A stretch of DNA of 64,000 bases from Lysobacter gummosus (lineage in GTDB: Bacteria; Pseudomonadota; Gammaproteobacteria; Xanthomonadales; Xanthomonadaceae), in assembly GCF_001442805.1 (NCBI RefSeq), contig NZ_CP011131.1, forward strand, positions 5,332,001 through 5,396,000, given 5' to 3'. The notes under the pieces are model-generated. The model ran no database searches and was not told the DNA's origin. It worked only from the letters and a program-made list of their open reading frames with translations. The position numbers were made by a program, and so were the translations under genes. Position 1 is the stretch's first letter; each line of letters opens with the position of its first letter. Positions 19,111 to 26,789 of the stretch are shown here, in pieces.

Positions 19111-22100
19111 TCATGACGTCTCCAACCCGACTTCTAAATCGAGACCGACGGTCATGTAGCCGATGCCCATGGTGGTCACGCCCGAGCACACTTCTTCTCC
19201 AGGCGCCACGGCTGTGATGAGGTGCTGCGGATGCGAGACCAGGATGGCGTGCGCCTGGGTGGTGCCGGCGGCCTCGACCGCGCGCCCGACGATGAAGTCG
19301 TCGCCCATTCGCATCTCGCCCAGACCGGGCTTGGGCTTCGGATAAATGACGAAATCCTCGCCGATGGCCATCGTGCCGATGCCCTCGGCCTTGCTGCCCG
19401 AATACGTGTGATAGACGCGCAGGCCGACCAGGTGATCGACGTACTCGCGCCCTTCGATGAAGGCGAGGATCTCCGAACGATAGATGCGCGCGCCGAACTG
19501 GATGTCCTCGCCGTCCTGATACGCCCATGGCGACAGGAAACGGCGCAGGTCTTCATTGAGCACGCCGCTGTAGTAGCCCGGATCGCGACCGCGCGTGAAC
19601 ACCACCTTGGCTTCGACGCGAATGCGTTCGAATACCGGCCGGATCACGTGCAGGTTGAGGAACGGCGTCGCGAGGCCGCCGAAGTACTCCGCGATTCGCG
19701 CCAACAGTTCCTCGGCCGCGCGCGGCTCCAGCGGATTGGCGACACCGCCGCGACGCAGGTTAGGAATCACCACGAGCGCCGCATGGCCGGCGCGCGCGAT
19801 GCCGTCGGCGTCGCTGTGCGGCAGGCACTTGGCCTTGAACACTTCCGGGAAGCGCTCGAGCGCCAGCCGCTCGATATCCCAGGGCGTGACAGCCCGATGG
19901 CGGTGACGCAGCCGCTCGCTGGCGCGGCGGATATAGTCTTCATCGCTGTCCGGGCCGCGGCCGTCGAAGGAGGCGCGCGGCTGGGTGATGCTGCGGATGG
20001 CGGCATTGCGCTGAACCAGCGCCTTGATGGTGGCGACCGGCAGGCCCTGACGCAGATGCGCCGCGAAATCCGCGAGCGGCGCCGTGCCCGGCTCGAAGCG
20101 GGCGAGAGCCGCCTGCGTGCGGATCGACAGCGTGCGCGCCGCGCTCTCAGGCGACTGGTCGATGGCGGCGCGCAACCACACCAGTCCCGACGGCAGGCTC
20201 TGGTGCGCCAGCGTGGCCTCGGCGGGTACCTGGACAGCGATGATGCCCGAGCTCTGGAACCCGAGCGTGCTGTCCATGAGCAGCGAACCCGCGCTCAACG
20301 GCCGCCACTCGTCGCCGGCAGCGAGATAACTCCACCTCGTGTCGCCGGTGGCCAGCGCATTGGCCGCCGTGGCCGTGCCCGCGTCGATCTCGAAGTACAA
20401 GGTGAGCGCGCCGGGCGGTTGCAGGTTGCGAACGCCCAGCAACAGCTCCGCGCGCCCATCCAGCTGTGGCACCAGCCGGGCCTGCGCAACGCGCGGCGCG
20501 CGAATGGCGCCATGCGGCCCGACCACGAAGTACGCCGCCGGCTGGTCGTCATTAGGCACCAGGGTCGCAGTGGCGTGATAGTCGAGAGTCAGCGAGTTCA
20601 GCACCGGCGTGTAGGGCTCGCTGGGCAACCGCGGCTTCTGCCCCGAGGTCCACGTCGCCAGCGCCATGGCTTGGTGGGCGTAACGCCGCGCGAATACCGG
20701 ATGACCGAAGGCCTCGAAGGGCACCTCGCTGGCGAAGATCGCGAAATCGTCACGCGTGGGTTCGCTGAGCACCAGACGCGCGAAACCGGCACGGCTGCTC
20801 GCGGTGAAGGCGTCGGGCACCTGCAGGTCGGGTTGTTCGCGGTAGTCCAGCCCCTGCAGCGCGAAGTTGAAGGCGCTGGCATTGGCGGTGATCGCGTTGA
20901 CGTCGGTGGTGACCGGTTCGAACAGCGTCTGGTTCACCAGCAGTCGGCGGAACACGCGCTCATGCAACAAGTCCACGGTGACACGGAAGTTGTTCGCGAA
21001 AGTGTCCGTCAATGTGTTGTTGATGAAATCGAAGTACTGGCGGTAGTGCTCGAACAGGTCGTCCGGCGGCGACTTCCACTCCAGGTTGAAGGTCAGCGAA
21101 TCCAGTTTCTTCGAGAACACCTCTGTGCTGCCCACGTAGAACACGCTGCCGATACGCGGCTGGCTGCCGAACAGCGGCATGGGCTTGTTGGCGTCGAGCG
21201 GGATCTCGTCGTTCTGCACCACTACACCGCGCAGTCCGATCACTTTCACTGCGAGGTCGATACGCTCGACATTGAAGCGGTCGAACAGATCGAAGGCGCC
21301 GGATGCGCCACGCACCAGGCAGCGCAGCACGGGGCGGTCGCTGATCATGCCGGCGCCGTGCAAGGCCGAATCGAAGGCAACGATCGCCGGCGCAGCCGAG
21401 CCGATGTCGATGGTCAGGTCCAGCGCGGGCAGGCCCGAACCGCCATTGGCCATCAGCGTGGCCACGACGTGATCCGGCGTAAGCCAGCCCTGCGCGCCCG
21501 ACAAGCTGACCGTGACCGCCTCGGTCAGACCTTGCGTATTCACCGGCTCGGCGGTGCTCGCGCGCAGGTGCGCGCGCAGCGTGATGCGACGCTCGCCCTC
21601 GGCGAGGCTGAGGATGGGCGCGACCACGGCGAAACCCAGCGGCGCCTCCTGCATGAAGCGCTGCGAGACATCGAGATCCAGCTGGCGCCGTCCGAAGGTG
21701 TAGCCGCCCGGCCCTTCGAGTGCGTCGAAACCATCGGCGACGAACACGCGGCGATGATGCTGGCTGTCCTCCTCGACCACCCTGCGGCGCAGCTGTGCCA
21801 CGATCGCGGCGTTCACCACGATCTCGTTCTGTAAGGCGTAGGTCAGCGGACGGCCCGCGCCGTCCTTGCCAGCGTCCAGCAAGGTACCTGCGGGTAGCCG
21901 CGTCGCGGCCGCGTTCTGCGCCAGCTCGAGGATGGCGTGCACCCAGTCGCGCTCGGGCGCGTGAAGCTGCAGCCCTAACTGCTTCACGTAGTAGTACAGC
22001 AAGTGGCGGCGCGTCAGTTCGTTGAGATCGTCCTGCAGGTGCTGGAACAGCTTGAGGAAGGTGAGGAACAGCACCAGATGCGGCGGCCAGTCCGAGCGCG

Positions 22101-22374
22101 AGGCCAACAGCAGTTGCAACTCCTCCGTGGAGCGCATGCGCCCGCTGCCGGGCGCCAGCAACGTTTCCAGCAACGCTTGCCAGTCGCCGGTGGATTGGCC
22201 GGAGAGATCGTAGTAACGCACTTCGGCTGCGACGCTATACGCGTAGTCGAGCAGATCGGCGAACGAGCGCTCGTCCGGCACGACATAGTCCGCCTCCAGT
22301 CCGGGCAACAGTCTCTGCAACTGGTTGGTGCCGTCGGGCCTCAGCAGGTGTCCATAGCGGCGGAACGTATCCAT
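19111..22374 (-). CDS. Baseplate J-like wedge protein, Afp11-like
   Basis: 1087 aa. The layout (large N-terminal helical part, beta-rich middle, and a C-terminal baseplate J-like region with SDEDYIRRASERLRHRHRAVTPWDIERLALERFPEVFKAKC, about residues 805-845) is that of the Afp11/gp6-like wedge. C-terminal repeats AEGIGTMAIGEDFVIYPKP / GEMRMGDDFIVGRA / VTTMGIGYMTVGLDLEVGL look like a short internal repeat. It assembles with the 1139-aa wedge around the hub. It is only 3 bp after the gp25 gene, so this is one transcription unit. The region between its stop (19111) and the fibre start (19075) is a 35-bp spacer. Confidence 0.88.
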   Translation of the reverse strand: MDTFRRYGHLLRPDGTNQLQRLLPGLEADYVVPDERSFADLLDYAYSVAAEVRYYDLSGQSTGDWQALLETLLAPGSGRMRSTEELQLLLASRSDWPPHLVLFLTFLKLFQHLQDDLNELTRRHLLYYYVKQLGLQLHAPERDWVHAILELAQNAAATRLPAGTLLDAGKDGAGRPLTYALQNEIVVNAAIVAQLRRRVVEEDSQHHRRVFVADGFDALEGPGGYTFGRRQLDLDVSQRFMQEAPLGFAVVAPILSLAEGERRITLRAHLRASTAEPVNTQGLTEAVTVSLSGAQGWLTPDHVVATLMANGGSGLPALDLTIDIGSAAPAIVAFDSALHGAGMISDRPVLRCLVRGASGAFDLFDRFNVERIDLAVKVIGLRGVVVQNDEIPLDANKPMPLFGSQPRIGSVFYVGSTEVFSKKLDSLTFNLEWKSPPDDLFEHYRQYFDFINNTLTDTFANNFRVTVDLLHERVFRRLLVNQTLFEPVTTDVNAITANASAFNFALQGLDYREQPDLQVPDAFTASSRAGFARLVLSEPTRDDFAIFASEVPFEAFGHPVFARRYAHQAMALATWTSGQKPRLPSEPYTPVLNSLTLDYHATATLVPNDDQPAAYFVVGPHGAIRAPRVAQARLVPQLDGRAELLLGVRNLQPPGALTLYFEIDAGTATAANALATGDTRWSYLAAGDEWRPLSAGSLLMDSTLGFQSSGIIAVQVPAEATLAHQSLPSGLVWLRAAIDQSPESAARTLSIRTQAALARFEPGTAPLADFAAHLRQGLPVATIKALVQRNAAIRSITQPRASFDGRGPDSDEDYIRRASERLRHRHRAVTPWDIERLALERFPEVFKAKCLPHSDADGIARAGHAALVVIPNLRRGGVANPLEPRAAEELLARIAEYFGGLATPFLNLHVIRPVFERIRVEAKVVFTRGRDPGYYSGVLNEDLRRFLSPWAYQDGEDIQFGARIYRSEILAFIEGREYVDHLVGLRVYHTYSGSKAEGIGTMAIGEDFVIYPKPKPGLGEMRMGDDFIVGRAVEAAGTTQAHAILVSHPQHLITAVAPGEEVCSGVTTMGIGYMTVGLDLEVGLETS

Positions 22375-22376
22375 GC

Positions 22377-22796
22377 TCAGCCCTTCGCCTCCTGATGATC
22401 GAGGTAGAAGGGATAGACCAGGTTGGTGCGCGTATTGGTGGCGCGCACGGTGTAGTCCAGGCGGATCAGGATGAGCCCGGTCTGATCGGAGGCAGCTTCG
22501 AAGTCGACGCGATTGAGCTCGATGCGCGATTCATAGAACAGGATGGTGTTCTCGATCTCGCGCGCCAGGTACGAGCCGAAGGACGTTGACAGCGGCTCGA
22601 ACATCAGCGCATCGCGCTTCCAGCCGAAGCCGGGGCGCATCACGCGCTCGCCGAGACCGGTGGACAGCAGGATGTCGAGGCTCTGACGGATATCGTCTTC
22701 GGCCTGCGCCATCGCGACGCTGCGTCCCTGGTTGCTGAAAGTGACCGGGAACGACCAGCCCTTACCGAGGAATTGAGGACTGTCGGTCACGATCAA
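22377..22796 (-). CDS. GPW/gp25-family baseplate protein (Afp9-like)
   Basis: 139 aa, the sheath-initiator of the baseplate in T4-like tails and eCIS. Recognised by the EDDIRQSLDILLSTGLGERVMRPGFGW segment (about residues 32-58), the fixed feature of the gp25 family, including its E-D-I and R-P-x-F-G patterns. The GW end and the following alpha/beta part (FEPLSTSFGSYLAREIENTIL) fit the fold. It overlaps the PAAR gene stop by 4 bp (ATGA), so the tip and the baseplate core are coupled in translation. Confidence 0.92.
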   Translation of the reverse strand: MIVTDSPQFLGKGWSFPVTFSNQGRSVAMAQAEDDIRQSLDILLSTGLGERVMRPGFGWKRDALMFEPLSTSFGSYLAREIENTILFYESRIELNRVDFEAASDQTGLILIRLDYTVRATNTRTNLVYPFYLDHQEAKG

Positions 22797-23080
22797 CCTC
22801 CAATCATCACGGTGAAACAGCCGACAACGAGACTGCCGCCATGTGCGGTGCTGTCACCCAGACGCGCGGCCGGCATGCCCGCGATCATCACGCTGCCACT
22901 GCCGGCCACCACGGAGTCCGAAGGCCCGGTGCAGATCAGCATGTCGCCGACGCGCAGTGCGGGCATGCCGCCGATCATTACCGTCGGCGCACCGGGCAAC
23001 GCTGGGCCACCCACGTGCGGCACCGTGCCGGTAATCATTGGGCAGACGTGCATGTCGTTGGCGCGCGCGGCGGGAGGCAT
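22793..23080 (-). CDS. PAAR-domain spike tip protein (Afp10-like)
   Basis: 95 aa. Repeated MIGGMPALRVGD / MIAGMPAARLGD / VMIGG units and spaced Gly/Pro residues are those of PAAR (DUF4150-like) proteins, which cap the VgrG-type spike as a sharp cone. His and Cys residues (HVCPMI, HVGG, LICTG, STAHGG) are in the usual places for metal binding at the tip. There is no C-terminal extension, so no effector is fused. ATG 23080 has GAGGAA upstream. It lies 16 bp after the spike gene. Confidence 0.9.
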   Translation of the reverse strand: MPPAARANDMHVCPMITGTVPHVGGPALPGAPTVMIGGMPALRVGDMLICTGPSDSVVAGSGSVMIAGMPAARLGDSTAHGGSLVVGCFTVMIGG

Positions 23081-23096
23081 GGCAGCGATCCGTTCC

Positions 23097-24848
23097 TCAG
23101 TTGATCATGACCATCGACCCTTTGAGGGTCAGGTTGCCGCTGCTGGAAACCTCGGCCGCGCCTTGCGCCTTGGCTTCCAGCGTGGTCTGCGCCTCGAAGG
23201 CGATCTTGTTGCCCTTGGCTTCCAGCTTGGTCTTGGCGGTGACCGCCACGGCTTTGTTCGGACTCTCGATGACCACGCCGTCCTTACCCAACACCAACTT
23301 GTTGCCGCTCTGGTCTTCGAGCGTGATGCCGCCGTCCTCGTCGCTGAGGACGATGCGGTTATTGCCCGGCGTCTTCAGCGTTATGGCTTTCTTGTCGTCG
23401 TCGAACTCGAGCGTTAGCCCGCTGCGCGACACGTAAGCCTTCTGATGGTTGTCGGCGGTAACCTCGAGCGGCGGCGCTTTCTTGCTGCTGTGGAGCATGC
23501 CGAGGATCACCGGCTGCGATGGGTCGTCGTGGAAGAAGCCCAGCACCACTTCGTCGCCCTTCTCGGGACGAAAGAACGTGCCGCGCTGATCGCCCGCGTC
23601 GAGCGTGGCCACGCGCGCCCACACGCCCTGCTCGCCCATGCCGGCCAGCGGCACTTTCACGCGCACGCGGTGCTCCTTGCCGGGATCGCCGTCCTGTTCG
23701 GTGACCACGCCCACTTGCAGTCCATGCACGGCGGCCGCGAGTCCCGCGGCCGGCAGGTGGTTCATCGCCACGCGTGCGGCGTGCGGCTCGCGCGGCAATC
23801 CGAACTCGGCATCGGTGGTCCACTTGCCCGAGCTGAACTCGTGGCGCACGGCGGTGACGTACACCTTGCCGTTGAAGCGTTCGCTGAAGCGCGAGAGCTG
23901 CAGCACGGTTCCCGGCTTGACCGCCGTCAGGCCCGTCAAGCGCACGCGGCCGCGTGCCGCGGCCAGTCGCGCGCGCAGCAGCGCGCCGTCGGCCCACTTC
24001 TGCAATTCCTCGTGGGCCAGGCTGCCGCCATGCCAGAGCACATCCTCGGAGCGGCCAGCGGCGGCGCTCAACTTCGACGCACTCAGATTTCCGTTTCCGC
24101 TCCAGCCCGGATCGGTGGCATTGACTTCCTGTAACGCCTGCTCCGCCGGGTCCCAGGCAACGGCGCGGATGGCGCCCGACTGAGTCCGTGCGTCAATCTC
24201 GGCGTCGAACTCAAGTACGGTGAAGCCGAAGTTGAGATCCATCGCGGGCTGGTCGTCCAGCGCCGGCTTGATCGTACTCATCTTGCCCGCGTTGACGAAG
24301 CACAACTGCCCGGCAGCCTCGACACGGCTCACCAGAAAATCCCAGTCGCTGGACTGGTACTGCAACAGTTGCGGATGCTTGACCTCGCTGCTGGCGATCT
24401 TGCCGGCGCTCACGCCGGAACCTGGATACTCGCCCAGTAGCTTGGAAGCCACCTCGCTGTCGCTCATTTCCTCGAAGTAGCGGTTGTGGCGAACCAGCGT
24501 CATGACGAACACCGGGTCGCGGCATTCCAATTCCAGCCAGGACGCGCCGTCGCGCGACACGATGCGCTGGGTCAGGATGACGCCGCCGAAGATGACCTCG
24601 GTTTCACCGTGGTAACCGGCGGACACTTCAATCTGATTGCCCGGCACGAACAACTCGCCGGTGCTGCGCGCGAAGTCGCCGCGCGCAGCGTCGCCGTCGC
24701 CCACGCGCAGGCGCGCATAGGGCACGCGGTTGGCCTGACTGACCACTTCCACGCCCTGCAGGGTCACGGTGCGCGGTAGTTCGGTGCCGTTGACACGCAC
24801 GGTGAGCGTGATGACGTCGGTGGAACTCTCGATGAGCTGCGCGCTCAT
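23097..24848 (-). CDS. VgrG/gp27-gp5-like spike hub (Afp8-like)
   Basis: 583 aa. The first 370 residues are the gp27-like hub (late control D fold). An OB-fold Phage_base_V domain follows, with GVWARVATLDAGDQRGTFFRPEKGDEVVLGFFHDDPSQPVILGML (about 430-475). The C-terminal beta-helix shows the alternating pattern with VVIESPNKAVAVTAKTKLEAKGN. This trimeric spike is the needle tip that carries the PAAR cone. It is one protein, not split into gp27 and gp5 parts, as in other eCIS and T6SS. It overlaps the LysM gene by 4 bp. No extra C-terminal enzymatic domain is visible. Confidence 0.93.
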   Translation of the reverse strand: MSAQLIESSTDVITLTVRVNGTELPRTVTLQGVEVVSQANRVPYARLRVGDGDAARGDFARSTGELFVPGNQIEVSAGYHGETEVIFGGVILTQRIVSRDGASWLELECRDPVFVMTLVRHNRYFEEMSDSEVASKLLGEYPGSGVSAGKIASSEVKHPQLLQYQSSDWDFLVSRVEAAGQLCFVNAGKMSTIKPALDDQPAMDLNFGFTVLEFDAEIDARTQSGAIRAVAWDPAEQALQEVNATDPGWSGNGNLSASKLSAAAGRSEDVLWHGGSLAHEELQKWADGALLRARLAAARGRVRLTGLTAVKPGTVLQLSRFSERFNGKVYVTAVRHEFSSGKWTTDAEFGLPREPHAARVAMNHLPAAGLAAAVHGLQVGVVTEQDGDPGKEHRVRVKVPLAGMGEQGVWARVATLDAGDQRGTFFRPEKGDEVVLGFFHDDPSQPVILGMLHSSKKAPPLEVTADNHQKAYVSRSGLTLEFDDDKKAITLKTPGNNRIVLSDEDGGITLEDQSGNKLVLGKDGVVIESPNKAVAVTAKTKLEAKGNKIAFEAQTTLEAKAQGAAEVSSSGNLTLKGSMVMIN

Positions 24849-25606
24849 GACTTCACTCCCACCGGCGGAAAAGCCACGCGGCTGGCTGGGCGCAGCCGGC
24901 GGAAGTTCACCAGCTTGTTCACGCGCGCCACCTCGAGATACAGCTCGGGTTTGCCGTAGATGTCGTGCGCCATGGCCGGCAGCGTGTCGCCCTCGCGCAC
25001 GTCCCGCAGGTGCGTGAGGTCGGGTGAAGTCGCGTTCTTCTTGCGCTCGGCCAGCGCCTTGGGCACGTGCTCGCAGAACGAGCAGCTGGCGATGGCGCGC
25101 AGCGGCGTGCCGTCGGGCTTGAACAGCGTGTAGCGGTAGCTCACCGAGCTCAACACGCAGGGGAACACCAGTGTGCCCCAGACCATGAGCAGCTCGCGCG
25201 GCCGGTGGATGGTGCCGTTGAACTCGTACACCAGCCGGTCGAACTTCTGGATCTCGTCCATGATCACGAACTTCTTCGGGCCCGACAACGCCGAGGCGAT
25301 GGCGCCCACCAGCGGAATGTCGCCGAGCTCGGAGGGCTCGGGTACGACGCCGGTGCCGTCGAACAGAAATTCGAAGGAGAGATTCACGGGCGGCGTATTG
25401 TTGTACAGCGCCTCGGTGGCGGTATCGCCCTGGCCGGTCTGCCGCGAGTAGTTGATGATCTTGCTGAGCGTGTACGTGCTCGGATTTACCTGCAGCACAT
25501 ACGTGTCCTTCGGATCATCCGAGGGGATGGGCTTGTCCTCGGGGTTGGCCGCCGGTTTGAACGCACGCAGTGTGAGCTTCTCGAGCTTGCCCTTGTCGAA
25601 CAGCAT
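24845..25606 (-). CDS. LysM-domain hub/tube connector protein (Afp7-like)
   Basis: 253 aa. The N-terminal segment (LEKLTLRAFKP ... YVLQVNPSTYTLSKIINYSR) is typical of the Afp7/gp53-type proteins that link spike and tube. The C-terminal 50 residues, with REGDTLPAMAHDIYG and YLEVARVNKLVNFRRL, form a LysM-like fold. In phage tails such LysM domains fasten baseplate parts rather than bind peptidoglycan outside. The start overlaps the previous stop (TGATG). All genes from tube to wedge are in the canonical eCIS order apart from a swap of gp25 and PAAR. Confidence 0.9.
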   Translation of the reverse strand: MLFDKGKLEKLTLRAFKPAANPEDKPIPSDDPKDTYVLQVNPSTYTLSKIINYSRQTGQGDTATEALYNNTPPVNLSFEFLFDGTGVVPEPSELGDIPLVGAIASALSGPKKFVIMDEIQKFDRLVYEFNGTIHRPRELLMVWGTLVFPCVLSSVSYRYTLFKPDGTPLRAIASCSFCEHVPKALAERKKNATSPDLTHLRDVREGDTLPAMAHDIYGKPELYLEVARVNKLVNFRRLRPASRVAFPPVGVKS

Positions 25607-25827
25607 CAGCGTTCCTCCTTGCGCTCGAGAATGCGCATGACTTCGCGCACACAGGCTTGCACCAGATCGCCGCCGGAGGACGTGGAATCGCCGTCGCCGG
25701 CGGGTGCCCCGCCCTTGTCCTTGCCGTCCTTGCCTTGGGGCATGCCGCAGCTGCCTGGACCACCGCCCCCCGCCGTGGCCGGATCCACCGTGGCGCGAAT
25801 CACCAGCTCGCGGATCTCGATGGGCAT
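25606..25827 (-). CDS. DUF5908-family small protein (Afp6-like)
   Basis: 73 aa. MPIEIRELVIRATV at the start and CVREVMRILERKEER at the end are the two fixed ends of this small eCIS protein. The middle is a Gly/Asp/Ser-rich, likely disordered linker (about residues 20-50). It lies between tube and LysM genes with one-base overlaps on both sides (TGATG), a strong sign of coupled translation. Exact role unknown. Confidence 0.88.
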   Translation of the reverse strand: MPIEIRELVIRATVDPATAGGGGPGSCGMPQGKDGKDKGGAPAGDGDSTSSGGDLVQACVREVMRILERKEER

Positions 25828-26330
25828 CAGATGCTCACTCCCACACTGCCCGTGATCGCCGCCGCCGCATCCAGCGCCACGCTCGCCGGGTCGTAGTACT
25901 TGAAGTACTGGTACTGCAGCGCCAGCGACTCGACCAGGATCTCGTTGCTGCCGGCGTTGATGCCGGAAACCTCCAGTCGCTTCGGCACCGCGCCAACCAC
26001 GTACCAGTTGTAGATGGGCAGGTGTTCGTCATCGAGCAACGAGATCAGCACGTTGGTGGGCTTGTACTCGAACTGCTCCATGGCCTTGCGCGCCCAGTGC
26101 AGCACGCCCGAACCCATGAACTTGCCGCGTTTCAGCACCAGTTCGCCGAACTGCAGGTTCTTCGGCAGCTGATGCGCGTAGCGGTTCTCGCCACCCTCGG
26201 GCCAGCTCTCGAACTCCGTGCTCACGGTAAGCCCGGACACTTCTTGCCAGCGCGTGTCGTAAGGGAACTGCGGCAGCAGCTCGAACACCACCAGGAAGTG
26301 GAAGCCCGGATGCGGGTAGCTCAGGTCCAT
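25827..26330 (-). CDS. Tail tube protein 2 (Afp5-like)
   Basis: 167 aa, T4 gp19 / Hcp-like fold. YPHPGFHFLVVFELL at the start, VSGLTVSTEFESW, and NLQFGELVLKRGKF (residues about 70-84) are the shared tube motifs, as is the late VSGINAGSNEILVESLALQY. Its greater divergence and position after the main tube gene suit the tube-adaptor role of Afp5 that connects tube to hub. The start follows the previous stop (26334) by 3 bp. Confidence 0.9.
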   Translation of the reverse strand: MDLSYPHPGFHFLVVFELLPQFPYDTRWQEVSGLTVSTEFESWPEGGENRYAHQLPKNLQFGELVLKRGKFMGSGVLHWARKAMEQFEYKPTNVLISLLDDEHLPIYNWYVVGAVPKRLEVSGINAGSNEILVESLALQYQYFKYYDPASVALDAAAAITGSVGVSI

Positions 26331-26333
26331 GGA

Positions 26334-26765
26334 TCAACCGTTCTCCATGGTCAGACCCTCATGGGCCAACACCAATGTCTCGATCGCGGTCTCGTTGCCG
26401 GAGGCGTTCAGGTCGGTGGAAGTCACCTTCGTCGGCCAGGCGTTCTTCACCTTCCAGATCACCACCGGGTCGTGACTCTCGTTGAGCAGACTGATGGTGA
26501 TGTCGCGGCGCTCGACGGTGTTGAGCGCCACGGAGTTCCACCAATCGTAGAACTCGTTGTCGCCCGCGAAGATGCCCCGCTTGAGCGTGAGATCGCCAAA
26601 GGTCTGCATGCCTGGCATGCGAATCTTGTGGTACTCCTTGCTCGCGCCGTCGCGGTACTCGATCTTGTCGGTAGTGACTTCGAGCCCGCTCACTTCCGTG
26701 AAGCCGATGCGGGTGCCACCCCACTGCACTTCGAAGTGGAATTTCGGTAACGGATACTCAGCCAT
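26334..26765 (-). CDS. Main tail tube protein (Afp1-like)
   Basis: 143 aa, T4 gp19-type tube. Conserved elements: FHFEVQWGG, FTEVSGLEVTTDKIEYRDG, FGDLTLKRGIFAGDNEFYDW and NASGNETAIETLVLAHEGL. It should polymerise into the inner tube that is driven out on contraction. The lumen would hold cargo, as in other eCIS. It starts 24 bp after the second sheath gene, with GAGACGAG upstream of the start. No unusual features. Confidence 0.92.
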   Translation of the reverse strand: MAEYPLPKFHFEVQWGGTRIGFTEVSGLEVTTDKIEYRDGASKEYHKIRMPGMQTFGDLTLKRGIFAGDNEFYDWWNSVALNTVERRDITISLLNESHDPVVIWKVKNAWPTKVTSTDLNASGNETAIETLVLAHEGLTMENG

Positions 26766-26789
26766 GTTCTCGTCTCCTTGAGGCGTGGG

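Noticed and set aside
19222..21834. 870-aa open frame on the plus strand
   Set aside because: It is fully antisense to the Afp11-like wedge gene; its amino acids (His/Arg/Gln-rich, no domains) are typical of the complement of high-GC codon-biased genes.
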